Shown here piece by piece: positions 14,174-21,896 of a DNA stretch of 21,896 bases. Where the stretch lies: positions 1 through 21,896 of the forward strand of contig JAEDIL010000017.1 of NCBI GenBank assembly GCA_016292455.1. Direction: 5' to 3'. A program made the position numbers and the translations under genes. Each line of letters opens with the position of its first letter. Position 1 is the first letter of the stretch. This DNA comes from Clostridiaceae bacterium. Its GTDB lineage: Bacteria; Bacillota; Clostridia; Oscillospirales; Acutalibacteraceae. The notes under the pieces were generated by a model. It saw only the letters and a program-made list of their open reading frames with translations. It was not told the origin of the DNA and did not search any database.

Positions 14174-15943
14174 TTGAATAAAGGAACGATCACAAAAATA
14201 TCAGGTCCTCTTGTTGTTGCTTCGGGAATGAGAGAGACTAATATGTTTGACGTTGTCCGCGTAAGCGAACAGCGTCTTATCGGCGAAATTATCGAAATGC
14301 ACGGTGACAGAGCCTCAATTCAGGTTTATGAGGAAACCTCAGGACTTCGTACCGGTGAGAGTGTTGAATCGACCGGCGAACCGATGAGCGTTGAGCTTGG
14401 TCCCGGTCTGATAGGCTCAATTTTCGATGGTATTCAGCGCCCGCTGAAAGAAATTATGAAGGTTTCCGGAAACAATCTCACCCGAGGAATTGAAGTACCC
14501 GCTCTTGACAGAAGCAAACAGTGGAAGTTTACTCCGGCGGTAAAAAAAGGTGACAAGGTTATCGGCGGAGATGTATTGGGAACAGTTCAGGAAACAGATG
14601 TTGTTCTTCATAAAATAATGCTTCCGGTGCAGTACAAAGGTATTGTCAGGGAAATTTCTGCCGGAATGTGTACGGTTGAGGATACGGTTGCTATTATTGA
14701 GGACGAAAACGGCGAGTCGCACGCAATAGGACTTATGCAGAAATGGCCGGTCAGAAAAGAGCGTCCGTATAAAAAGAAACTTGCGCCCAAGGAGCCGCTT
14801 GTAACCGGTCAGCGTGTTGTTGACGCGCTGTTCCCGATTGCAAAGGGCGGTGTTGCGGCAATTCCCGGACCTTTCGGCAGCGGAAAAACCGTTACTCAGC
14901 ATCAGCTTGCAAAGTGGGCTGAGGCAGATATAGTTGTTTACATCGGCTGCGGTGAGCGCGGTAATGAAATGACCGACGTTCTCAACGAGTTTCCGGAACT
15001 TATCGACCCGCACACCGGAGAATCCCTCATGGAAAGAACGGTGCTTATCGCCAACACTTCGGATATGCCCGTTGCCGCTCGTGAAGCCTCTATATATACC
15101 GGCATAACAATTGCCGAGTATTTCCGCGATATGGGATACAGTGTTGCGCTGATGGCTGACTCAACATCACGCTGGGCTGAGGCATTGCGCGAGATGAGCG
15201 GACGTCTTGAAGAAATGCCCGGCGAAGAAGGCTATCCTGCATACCTTGGTTCACGTCTTGCTCAGTTCTATGAAAGAGCCGGCTGTGTTATTGCAGAGGG
15301 CAGTGATGACAGAGAGGGCACACTTTCAGTAATCGGCGCTGTTTCTCCGGCGGGCGGTGATATTTCCGAACCGGTCACTCAGGCAACGCTGAGAATTGTC
15401 AAGGTTTTCTGGGGGCTTGACTCCGCTCTTGCATATAAACGTCACTTCCCGGCAATAAACTGGCTGACAAGTTATTCGCTTTACGCTGATTCGCTCGGCA
15501 GCTGGTTCAACGAAAATGTCAGTGAAGATTGGACAAAGCTGAGACTTGAAATTATGCGCCTGCTTTCAAAGGAAGCGGAACTTGAAGAAATAGTAAAGCT
15601 TGTCGGAATGGATGCGCTTTCTCCGAGTGACCGTCTTGCAATGGAAGCTGCACGCTCTGTTCGCGAGGACTTCCTGCATCAGCTTGCTTTCCATGATGTT
15701 GACACCTATTCTTCACTTAGAAAGCAACTGCTTATGATGCGTCTTGTTCTTGCGTTCTATAAAAGATCGCTTGAACGCCTTGAAAACGGCGGAGACGTTC
15801 AGAAAATTGTCTCAATGCCGGTCAGAGAAAGAATCGGTCGCTTCAAATATATCAAAGAGAGCGACATTGAAAATGAATATAAGCATATACTTGAAGAACT
15901 TGAAGAAAGCCTTTTGAATGCCGGAAAGGGGGAGGATGACTGA
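14174..15943 (+). CDS. ntpA: V-type ATPase catalytic subunit A
   Basis: The ATP-hydrolysing subunit, 589 residues. It has an N-terminal beta barrel with KISGPLVVA, the non-homologous insert (about 115-200), and the nucleotide-binding domain with the P-loop GPFGSGKT (K238, T239). GERGNEM, carrying the catalytic Glu region, follows, then SRWAEALREMSGRLEEMPG. The C-terminal helical domain is complete. TTG 14174 is chosen over GTG 14165 because AGGTGA (14163-14168) directly precedes it and the product starts MNKGTITKISG, as in relatives. The stop TGA shares one base with the subunit B start. Confidence 0.97.
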   Translation: MNKGTITKISGPLVVASGMRETNMFDVVRVSEQRLIGEIIEMHGDRASIQVYEETSGLRTGESVESTGEPMSVELGPGLIGSIFDGIQRPLKEIMKVSGNNLTRGIEVPALDRSKQWKFTPAVKKGDKVIGGDVLGTVQETDVVLHKIMLPVQYKGIVREISAGMCTVEDTVAIIEDENGESHAIGLMQKWPVRKERPYKKKLAPKEPLVTGQRVVDALFPIAKGGVAAIPGPFGSGKTVTQHQLAKWAEADIVVYIGCGERGNEMTDVLNEFPELIDPHTGESLMERTVLIANTSDMPVAAREASIYTGITIAEYFRDMGYSVALMADSTSRWAEALREMSGRLEEMPGEEGYPAYLGSRLAQFYERAGCVIAEGSDDREGTLSVIGAVSPAGGDISEPVTQATLRIVKVFWGLDSALAYKRHFPAINWLTSYSLYADSLGSWFNENVSEDWTKLRLEIMRLLSKEAELEEIVKLVGMDALSPSDRLAMEAARSVREDFLHQLAFHDVDTYSSLRKQLLMMRLVLAFYKRSLERLENGGDVQKIVSMPVRERIGRFKYIKESDIENEYKHILEELEESLLNAGKGEDD

Positions 15944-17325
15944 TGCCCAGAGAGTACCGGACTATTGAAGAAGTTGCAGGACCTTTGATGCTTGTTCGCG
16001 ACGTTGACAGCGTAGCATACAACGAACTTGGTGAAATTGAGCTTGCGAACGGCGAAAAAAGACGTTGCCGTGTTCTTGAAATCAACGGAAAGAACGCCCT
16101 CGTCCAATTGTTTGAACCCTCCGTCGGAATCAACCTTGCCGAAAGCAAGGTGCGTTTCCTCGGTCGTCAGATGGAACTCGGTGTTTCCGAAGATATGCTT
16201 GGCCGCGTTTTTGACGGACTCGGAAGACCTATTGACGGCGGTCCTGATATTATTCCTGAAAAGCGCCTTGATGTTAACGGAACTCCGATGAATCCGGCAG
16301 CAAGAAGCTATCCCCAGGAATTCATTCAAACGGGTATTTCCGCAATTGACGGACTTAATACGCTTGTGCGCGGACAAAAGCTCCCGATTTTCTCTGCTTC
16401 GGGTCTCCCTCATGCTCAGCTAGCCGCACAGATTGCAAGACAGGCAAAGGTCAGAGGAACCGATGAACCGTTTGCCGTTGTTTTCGGCGCAATGGGTATA
16501 ACATTTGAGGAAGCTGACTTCTTTATGCAGTCTTTCCGTGAAACAGGCGCGCTTGAAAGAACCGTCATGTTCTCAAACCTCGCAAATGACCCGGCAATTG
16601 AACGAATTGCAACACCAAAAATGGCTCTTACTGCTGCTGAGTATCTTGCATTTGACCGAGGAATGCATGTTCTTGTAATTCTTACCGATATAACCAACTA
16701 TGCTGACGCATTGCGCGAGGTCTCAGCGGCAAGAAAGGAAGTTCCCGGTCGCCGCGGCTATCCCGGATATATGTACACTGACCTGGCTTCAATTTATGAA
16801 AGAGCCGGCAGACAGCGCGATAAGAAGGGCAGCATAACCCTTATTCCGATTCTTACAATGCCTGAGGACGATAAAACCCATCCTATTCCCGACCTTACCG
16901 GGTACATCACCGAAGGACAGATTATCCTTTCACGCGAGCTTCACAGAAAGGGCATTGTTCCTCCGATTGATGTTCTTCCTTCTCTTTCGAGACTCAAAGA
17001 TAAGGGTATCGGCGAAGGCAAGACGAGAGCCGACCACTCAAACACAATGAATCAGCTTTTCTCGGCTTATGCACGCGGAAAGGAAGCCAAGGAGCTTATG
17101 GTCATTCTCGGTGAAGCTGCGCTTACGGATATGGATAAGCTTTACGCGAAGTTTGCTGATGAGTTTGAAAAGGAGTATGTTTCGCAGGGCAACAACAGCG
17201 ATCGTTCCATTGAAGAAACGCTTACTCTCGGGTGGAAGCTTCTGTCAATTCTTCCGCGCAGCGAGCTGAAACGAATCAGCGATGAATTCCTTGACCTTTA
17301 TTATATTGATGAGCAGGTGATTTGA
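15943..17325 (+). CDS. ntpB: V-type ATPase non-catalytic subunit B
   Basis: A 460-residue subunit alternating with A in the A3B3 head. It opens with YRTIEEVAGPLMLV, and the region equivalent to the P-loop reads FSASGLPHAQLA, lacking GKT, as expected for the regulatory subunit. Further conserved blocks are VVFGAMGITFEEADFF and SASGLPH-associated RGYPGYMYTDLASIYERAG. ATG 15943 overlaps the A stop (TGATG) and has a purine-rich site, GGGGGAGG, upstream. The same TGATG arrangement joins it to subunit D, so A, B and D are probably translated as a coupled set. Confidence 0.97.
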   Translation: MPREYRTIEEVAGPLMLVRDVDSVAYNELGEIELANGEKRRCRVLEINGKNALVQLFEPSVGINLAESKVRFLGRQMELGVSEDMLGRVFDGLGRPIDGGPDIIPEKRLDVNGTPMNPAARSYPQEFIQTGISAIDGLNTLVRGQKLPIFSASGLPHAQLAAQIARQAKVRGTDEPFAVVFGAMGITFEEADFFMQSFRETGALERTVMFSNLANDPAIERIATPKMALTAAEYLAFDRGMHVLVILTDITNYADALREVSAARKEVPGRRGYPGYMYTDLASIYERAGRQRDKKGSITLIPILTMPEDDKTHPIPDLTGYITEGQIILSRELHRKGIVPPIDVLPSLSRLKDKGIGEGKTRADHSNTMNQLFSAYARGKEAKELMVILGEAALTDMDKLYAKFADEFEKEYVSQGNNSDRSIEETLTLGWKLLSILPRSELKRISDEFLDLYYIDEQVI

Positions 17326-17975
17326 TGGCGGTTCTGAATGTCAATCCAACCAGAATGGAGCTGACTAACCTCAAAAAAAAGCTGATGACCGCAAGGAAAG
17401 GTCACAAGCTTCTGAAAGATAAGCGTGATGAGCTTATGCGCCGTTTTCTTATTCTTATCAGGGAAAACAAAGAACTGAGAGAAAAAGTTGAGGCCGGAAT
17501 AAAAGTTGCCAACAGTCATATGTCTGTTGCAAGAAGCGTCATGACAGACGAGGAGATTGAAGTGGCTCTCATGATGCCCTCTCAGAAAATGAGCGCCGAG
17601 GTTGAGCAGCAAAACATTATGAGTGTTGATGTGCCGTTGTTCAAACCGCGCTTCAAATCAGCAAAGGAAGGCGAAATTTATTCATACGGCTACGCCTTTA
17701 CGGGCAGTGATCTTGACGATGCTGTCGGTGCTCTTGCGGGAATAATGCCTGAAATGCTTCGCCTTGCACAGACAGAAAACGCTTGTCGCCTTTTGGCGTC
17801 GGAAATTGAAAAAACGCGCCGCCGCGTCAATGCGTTGGAGCACGTTCTCATTCCGCAGTATGAGGAAACAATAAAGTACATTACAATGAAGCTTGACGAA
17901 AACGAACGTTCCTCAACAACAAGGCTGATGAAAGTCAAAGACATGATGCTTGAATCCGCTCATAATTATCAATAA
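17325..17975 (+). CDS. ntpD: V-type ATPase subunit D (central shaft)
   Basis: The rotating shaft of the motor, 216 residues, mostly two long helices. The opening NVNPTRMELTNLKKKL and the KRDELMRRF stretch are diagnostic, and the C-terminal half contains RRRVNALEHVLIP followed by the second long helix. ATG 17325 overlaps the subunit B stop (TGATG), with AGGTGA at 17315-17320. It is the last ATPase gene of the operon. Normal family length. Confidence 0.96.
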   Translation: MAVLNVNPTRMELTNLKKKLMTARKGHKLLKDKRDELMRRFLILIRENKELREKVEAGIKVANSHMSVARSVMTDEEIEVALMMPSQKMSAEVEQQNIMSVDVPLFKPRFKSAKEGEIYSYGYAFTGSDLDDAVGALAGIMPEMLRLAQTENACRLLASEIEKTRRRVNALEHVLIPQYEETIKYITMKLDENERSSTTRLMKVKDMMLESAHNYQ

Positions 17976-18003
17976 CTGATAAAATATCAGAAAAGGGAAA
18001 AAT

Positions 18004-18783
18004 ATGACTGAAGATGAAGTTTTGCTTTCTCATGCTTCAGACCTGAAAATGCAGTGCGCCGACGAATCCGCCGTTTTGTGCACTGCTTTTCTTGAAATGA
18101 GGCAACGGACACTTTTGCTTTCGCTTGAAAAATATCAAAGCGAGTACGTTAAAACATTTTATTACGGCGGATTTGAAAATGCAGAGCGTCTTTGTGCGGT
18201 TTTTGTTCCGCGTTTCTATGAGGAAAACACAGCGGAGGACTTTTTTGAAGCGTATCCTGAGTTTGACCCAATTACGCTTTTGCGCCTTGAAAAAGACAGG
18301 TTTACAACGCTTTCTCACCGTGATTATCTCGGCGCGCTTATGGGACTCGGTCTTCGCAGAGAAGTGCTCGGAGACATTATAGTTGATGAAAGCGGCTGCC
18401 GTTTGTTCTGCCTTTCTTCTGTCGAAGCTTTTATCAGGGAAAACCTGAAATCTGCCGGCAGGGCGAGCATAAAAGTTTCAAAAGAATCAAAGCATGACTT
18501 TGTCAGAACCGATGAAATGACCAAAGATCTGTTCTTTTCTGTACCATCGCTTCGTCTTGACGCAATTGTCTGCTGTGCGTTTTCACTTTCAAGGAGCAAG
18601 GCTTCGGCCTTTATCGAGAGCGGCAGTGTATTTGTTGACGGTGTTCAGGTATTAAAAGCAGACAAAAAGCTTTCTGTGGGTGAAAAAATTGTTCTTCGCG
18701 GAAAAGGAAAGGCAGTTTTGCTTGAACAAAAAGGGGAGAGCAAAAAAGGAAGGCTGCAAATAATAATTCGAAGATATTTGTGA
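18004..18783 (+). CDS. ylmH: YlmH-like S4-domain RNA-binding protein
   Basis: A 259-residue protein of the YlmH family. The N-terminal two thirds match the family pattern (SHRDYLGALMGLGLRREVLGDI and the following GCRLFC). A C-terminal S4 RNA-binding domain (about 183-245) has the motif RLDAIVCCAFSLSRSKA followed by GSVFVDG. In Bacillus, YlmH belongs to the ylm cluster near the cell-division genes, and recent work links it to ribosome quality control. Here it follows the V-ATPase instead, 28 bases after subunit D. ATG 18004 has AAAGGG at 17992-17997. A small 6-bp hairpin (17976-17990) lies in the gap but has no U-run, so read-through from the ATPase genes is likely. Confidence 0.9.
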   Translation: MTEDEVLLSHASDLKMQCADESAVLCTAFLEMRQRTLLLSLEKYQSEYVKTFYYGGFENAERLCAVFVPRFYEENTAEDFFEAYPEFDPITLLRLEKDRFTTLSHRDYLGALMGLGLRREVLGDIIVDESGCRLFCLSSVEAFIRENLKSAGRASIKVSKESKHDFVRTDEMTKDLFFSVPSLRLDAIVCCAFSLSRSKASAFIESGSVFVDGVQVLKADKKLSVGEKIVLRGKGKAVLLEQKGESKKGRLQIIIRRYL

Positions 18784-18860
18784 CAAAACATAAACATAAT
18801 AAAACGTTCTGCCGAATTCAGAAGCAGAAAAAACGAACACATTCATGTGCACAAAAAACA

Positions 18861-18924
18861 AAAGCTATAATCCGCTTCGCAAAGAGAAGTCTCTTCGGTT
18901 CTGGAATTATAGCTTTCTTTTCGC
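18861..18924 (+). terminator. Bidirectional terminator between convergent operons
   Basis: AAAGCTATAAT (18861-18871) pairs perfectly with ATTATAGCTTT (18906-18916), extended by two C-G pairs past a bulge, and an inner AAGAG/CTCTT stem is possible. On the + strand it is followed by CTTTTCGCTTTGTTTT; on the - strand by TGTTTTTTGTG. It can therefore end both the V-ATPase/ylmH and der transcripts. The stretch 18784-18860 shows nothing else. Confidence 0.85.
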
Positions 18925-18960
18925 TTTGTTTTACTCCGAAAAGCGGCAGCACGTCTGTTG

Positions 18961-20280
18961 TTATTTGCTTTCTCTTTCTCTTATTACGAACCTCATCGGT
19001 GTGCCTTCAAGACCGAATACTTCGCGTATCTGATTCTCAATATAGCGCTGATAGCTGTAATGAAACAGCTCGGCTTTGTTGACAAAGCAGACAAATGTTG
19101 GCGGTCTTGTTGAAGCCTGAGTCATATAAAAGATTTTGAGACGTTTTCCTTTGTCAGTCGGGGGTTGAACCCTTGCTGTTGCGGCTGCAAGTACATCGTT
19201 GAGCTTTCCTGTCGAAATACGCATTGTATTCTGCTCGTCAACAAACTTAATAAGCTCAAAGAGTCTTTCAAGGCGCTGCCCGGTTTTGGCTGAAATAAAA
19301 ATAATCGGCGCGTATGACATGAAAGAAAAATCGTTCATCAGCTTTTTGCGATAGGAATCCATTGTTTTGCCGTCTTTTTCAACTGCGTCCCATTTGTTGA
19401 CGGCAATTATGCAGGCTTTTCCCATTTCGTGCGCTAGCCCGGCAACCTTTGAATCCTGCTCTGTAAAGCCTTCAACGGCATCAATCATAATTACGCATAC
19501 GTTCGCCCTTTCAACAGCCATTTTTGCGCGGATAATGCTGTACTTTTCAAGCTGGTCTTCAATTTTGCTCTTGCGTCTCATTCCGGCGGTATCAATAAAA
19601 ACAAAATCGCCGAATTTGTTCGAAATGAGAGTATCAGTTGCGTCTCTCGTTGTTCCGGCAATGTCTGAAACAATTGCACGCTCCTCGCCCGAAATTGCAT
19701 TGACGAGTGAAGATTTGCCGACATTCGGTTTTCCGATTACGGCTACGCTTATGACGTTTTCCTCTTCCTGCTCGTTGTATGCCGGGAGATGTTCAATGAC
19801 AGCGTCAAGCAAATCTCCCGTTCCATGACCGTGAACAGCCGAAACACCGATCGGATCGCCGAGTCCAAGGTTGTAAAACTCATAAAAGTCGGGAGGCAGC
19901 TCCCCGATATTGTCACACTTGTTGACGCAGAGTACGATCGGTTTTCCGCTGCGTTGGAGCATTGATGCCACCTCGGCGTCCGTTGCAACAACGCCCGAGC
20001 GTACATCGCAGACGAGAATGATTACGTTTGCGCTTTCGATTGCTAGCTGTGCCTGACGGCGCATCTGTTTCAGGATTATATCATTTGAATACGGCTCAAT
20101 TCCACCGGTGTCAACGAGAAGAAAATGCCTTGAAAGCCATTCGCAGTCGGCAAAAATTCTGTCTCTTGTAACTCCGGGGGTGTCGTCAACAATTGAAAGA
20201 CGTTGACCGACAAGCTTGTTGAACAGCGTGCTTTTGCCTGTATTAGGTCTGCCCACAATTGCCACAACCGGTCGTGACAT
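18961..20280 (-). CDS. der: Ribosome-assembly GTPase Der (EngA)
   Basis: An essential double-GTPase of 439 residues that assists 50S subunit maturation. The first G domain has GRPNTGKS (10-17) and DTPGVTRDR; the second has GKPNVGKSS (183-191), DIAGTTRDAT, DTAGMRRKS and NKWD. The C-terminal KH-like domain is complete (KIFYMTQASTRPPTFVCFVN). ATG 20280 has the strong site AAAGGAGG (20295-20288), which itself overlaps the stop codon of the upstream DUF512 gene; a longer in-frame extension into that gene is rejected. Translation is probably coupled to the DUF512 protein. Confidence 0.97.
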   Translation of the reverse strand: MSRPVVAIVGRPNTGKSTLFNKLVGQRLSIVDDTPGVTRDRIFADCEWLSRHFLLVDTGGIEPYSNDIILKQMRRQAQLAIESANVIILVCDVRSGVVATDAEVASMLQRSGKPIVLCVNKCDNIGELPPDFYEFYNLGLGDPIGVSAVHGHGTGDLLDAVIEHLPAYNEQEEENVISVAVIGKPNVGKSSLVNAISGEERAIVSDIAGTTRDATDTLISNKFGDFVFIDTAGMRRKSKIEDQLEKYSIIRAKMAVERANVCVIMIDAVEGFTEQDSKVAGLAHEMGKACIIAVNKWDAVEKDGKTMDSYRKKLMNDFSFMSYAPIIFISAKTGQRLERLFELIKFVDEQNTMRISTGKLNDVLAAATARVQPPTDKGKRLKIFYMTQASTRPPTFVCFVNKAELFHYSYQRYIENQIREVFGLEGTPMRFVIRERESK

Positions 20281-20293
20281 GTTTTTTCCTCCT

Positions 20294-21601
20294 TTATACT
20301 CCGAGTATATTGCAAAGAAGTGCTTCACCGTCACTCTGAGGAGTTGCGGTGAGAGTTGCTTCAAGTTCTTTTTCAACTTCTTCTTTTGTCACGCTGTCAA
20401 GGAACATATCTCCTTCGCTTCTGAGCATGACTGACGGAATGATAATACGATTTGAATGTGTTTTGTTTTTGAGCTGTGCTATAAGATCACGCCCGGTTAT
20501 CAGACCGGCAACGGTGATGCTGTGACCGAAAAAGTCGTTCTTAATTTCAAAAACATCGGCAGTAACTCCGGGAAACTTTTTTGTTGCTGCTGCGGCAAGT
20601 TTTTTTATCAGGGGATAAGCTGCTGTACCTGTGACAAGAGAGACATGACTTTCGGTGTCTGTTTCTGCTTCACAGCTTTCAAGGGCGTCAAAAAAGCTGA
20701 CTTCAAGGTCTTTCCAAAGACCGACGCCGTTTTCAATCTGCGGATAATCCTCGTAATACTCATCATCGGGAATCGGAAGTTCTGCTTTCAGGTAAAACTC
20801 ATCGGCGCAGAAAGCAAGACGGGTGCCGTATTTTTCAAGACACCTTTCACCGAATGTGTCAACAATGCTGATAACTTCCCTTGCCGTTTCAGACGTATAC
20901 GGCTTGATTTCAGTGAGACCGTCACGGAATTTTGTCAGACCGACAGGAACAGCGGCAATGCTTTGAATCGACGGGTAAAGCTTTTCAAGTTCGGCAAGGC
21001 TGAATTCAAGCTCTTTTCCGTCGTTGATTCCGGGACATAGAACAAGCTGAGTGTTGAGCTGAATTCCCGCGTCAGCAAGACGCCTCAAAATAGAAAGACA
21101 TTCACCGGCGTGCTTGTTTTTCATCATTTCAACGCGAAGAGCCGGATTCATGGTGTGAACTGAAACGTTCACCGGGCTGATGTGCATGTCAATAAGTCTC
21201 TGAACATCATGCTCAGTGAGATTTGTCAGTGTAACATAGTTGCCGAAGAGGAAGGAAAGGCGGGAATCGTCATCTTTGAAATATAGTGTATCACGCATAC
21301 CTTTCGGCAGTTGGTCAATGAAGCAGAAAACGCATTTGTTCTTGCAATGGTGCTGCTTGTCCATAAGATAGGTTTCAAATTCCAGACCGATGTCGTCATA
21401 TTCGTTTTTACGCAGTTTGACTTTTTTTGCTTTCCCGTCAGAAATCAGGGCAAGCGTGAGCTTCTCCTCTTTTACATAAAAGCTGTAATCAAGAACATCG
21501 TTGATTTCATGTGAATTGACTGAAACAAGAACGTCCCCGGGTCTGATACCTTTTTTTTCGGCAATTGACTTTTTTGTAACACCGTTTATTAAAACTGACA
21601 T
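20294..21601 (-). CDS. DUF512 protein (PDZ plus radical-SAM-like Fe-S enzyme)
   Basis: A 435-residue protein. The N-terminal ~75 residues form a PDZ-like domain (ITKK-type opening, then GIRPGDVLVSVN). It is followed by a cysteine motif CKNKCVFC (C86, C90, C93), the CxxxCxxC arrangement of radical SAM Fe-S clusters. The middle has the TIM-barrel-like stretch VNVSVHTMNPALR, and the DUF512 domain forms the C-terminal half. Substrate and reaction are unknown for this family. ATG 21601 has GGTGG 4 bases upstream. The gene ends 13 bases before der; this pair is commonly neighbouring in Clostridia. No clear promoter is seen between it and the rpmF terminator. Confidence 0.9.
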   Translation of the reverse strand: MSVLINGVTKKSIAEKKGIRPGDVLVSVNSHEINDVLDYSFYVKEEKLTLALISDGKAKKVKLRKNEYDDIGLEFETYLMDKQHHCKNKCVFCFIDQLPKGMRDTLYFKDDDSRLSFLFGNYVTLTNLTEHDVQRLIDMHISPVNVSVHTMNPALRVEMMKNKHAGECLSILRRLADAGIQLNTQLVLCPGINDGKELEFSLAELEKLYPSIQSIAAVPVGLTKFRDGLTEIKPYTSETAREVISIVDTFGERCLEKYGTRLAFCADEFYLKAELPIPDDEYYEDYPQIENGVGLWKDLEVSFFDALESCEAETDTESHVSLVTGTAAYPLIKKLAAAATKKFPGVTADVFEIKNDFFGHSITVAGLITGRDLIAQLKNKTHSNRIIIPSVMLRSEGDMFLDSVTKEEVEKELEATLTATPQSDGEALLCNILGV

Positions 21602-21649
21602 TCAACCACCGCTTTCCGAAAACTGAATTGCAGCGAAAAAGCTGAAATT

Positions 21650-21687
21650 AAAGAAAAAGGCAGAGAAAGCAAAGCTGCTTCTCCACC
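21650..21687 (-). terminator. Terminator after rpmF
   Basis: On the - strand GGTGGAGAAGC (21687-21677) pairs with GCTTTCTCTGCC (21670-21659), with minor mismatches and a 6-base loop, followed by TTTTTCTTT. It separates rpmF from DUF512-der, so those genes need read-through or a promoter in 21602-21650 that I cannot recognise. Confidence 0.75.
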
Positions 21688-21705
21688 TTTCAAAAGTCCA
21701 AAGGC

Positions 21706-21891
21706 TTAGTCCTCATCCTTAGCAACAACGAGCTTGCCATTATAATAACCGCAACTGCCGCATACCTTATGCGGTACAGTATATTCACCGCACTGTTTGC
21801 ATCTGACAAGTGTGGGAGCGTCAAGCTTCCAAACGTTGGAACGTCTCTTGTCTCTTCTTGCCTTTGATACTCTTCTCTTTGGTACTGCCAT
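21706..21891 (-). CDS. rpmF: Ribosomal protein bL32
   Basis: Large-subunit ribosomal protein, 61 residues. It starts MAVPKRRVSKARRDKRRS, the conserved basic head of bL32. A zinc ribbon follows, with both cysteine pairs intact (CKQC and CGSC), so this is the zinc-binding form rather than a Cys-less paralogue used under zinc starvation. The ATG is 5 bases from the window edge, so the ribosome site and any upstream partner (often a DUF177/YceD gene) lie outside. Its own terminator follows. Confidence 0.97.
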   Translation of the reverse strand: MAVPKRRVSKARRDKRRSNVWKLDAPTLVRCKQCGEYTVPHKVCGSCGYYNGKLVVAKDED

Positions 21892-21896
21892 GACCA

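Noticed and set aside
14417..15013. 198-codon - strand frame inside V-ATPase subunit A
   Set aside because: Antisense to a conserved catalytic domain, with no start signal or family resemblance.
15799..16413. 204-codon - strand frame across the subunit A/B junction
   Set aside because: Overlaps two intact conserved genes; cysteine- and serine-rich composition typical of an antisense artefact.
16384..16450. Missing P-loop in V-ATPase subunit B as a defect
   Set aside because: Subunit B of V-type ATPases normally lacks the GKT motif; this is the expected non-catalytic form.

Overview
The window is a gene-dense, moderate-GC stretch from a low-to-mid GC Gram-positive bacterium, most probably an anaerobic Clostridia of the Oscillospirales/Ruminococcaceae type. 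This is inferred from gene content: a DUF1934-argS pair, an OmpR-type two-component system next to a membrane-anchored HtrA, DUF1292, YlmH, a DUF512-der pair, a complete V-type ATPase operon, strong AGGAGG-like ribosome sites and frequent TTG starts. There is no phage, insertion sequence, CRISPR array, tRNA or rRNA.

Layout. (1) 1-2287, + strand: a promoter, a DUF1934 protein and arginyl-tRNA synthetase. (2) 2288-6493, + strand: an OmpR/PhoB-family response regulator, a sensor kinase and an HtrA/DegP-like protease, closed by a strong terminator. Four direct repeats with 11/12/11-bp spacing lie just upstream of the htrA -10 box and look like the operator of the adjacent regulator. (3) 6514-7840, - strand: DUF1292 with an excellent sigma-A promoter, a structured RNA that fits 6S RNA, a terminator hairpin, and two half-length TauE/SafE-like membrane proteins separated by one in-frame TAA directly followed by ATG. 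(4) 8052-18783, + strand: one long apparent operon. It begins with a membrane-anchored Ser/Thr kinase-like protein whose catalytic Asp is Asn, and continues directly into the V-type ATPase genes in the order G/H-like stalk, I, K, E, C, F, A, B, D. It ends with a YlmH-type S4 RNA-binding protein. The gene order matches the Enterococcus ntp operon, and the rotor subunit carries the full set of residues that bind Na+ in Enterococcus NtpK, so sodium coupling is likely. (5) 18861-18924: a hairpin that can end transcription in both directions. (6) 18961-21891, - strand: rpmF with its terminator, a DUF512 radical-SAM-like protein and the ribosome-assembly GTPase Der.

Together the genes cover translation and ribosome assembly, envelope protein quality control, and ion-motive energetics. 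The less ordinary items are the probable pseudokinase coupled to the ATPase operon, the phased repeats before htrA, the split TauE gene and the unannotated 6S-like RNA. Intergenic stretches not listed hold nothing I can support.
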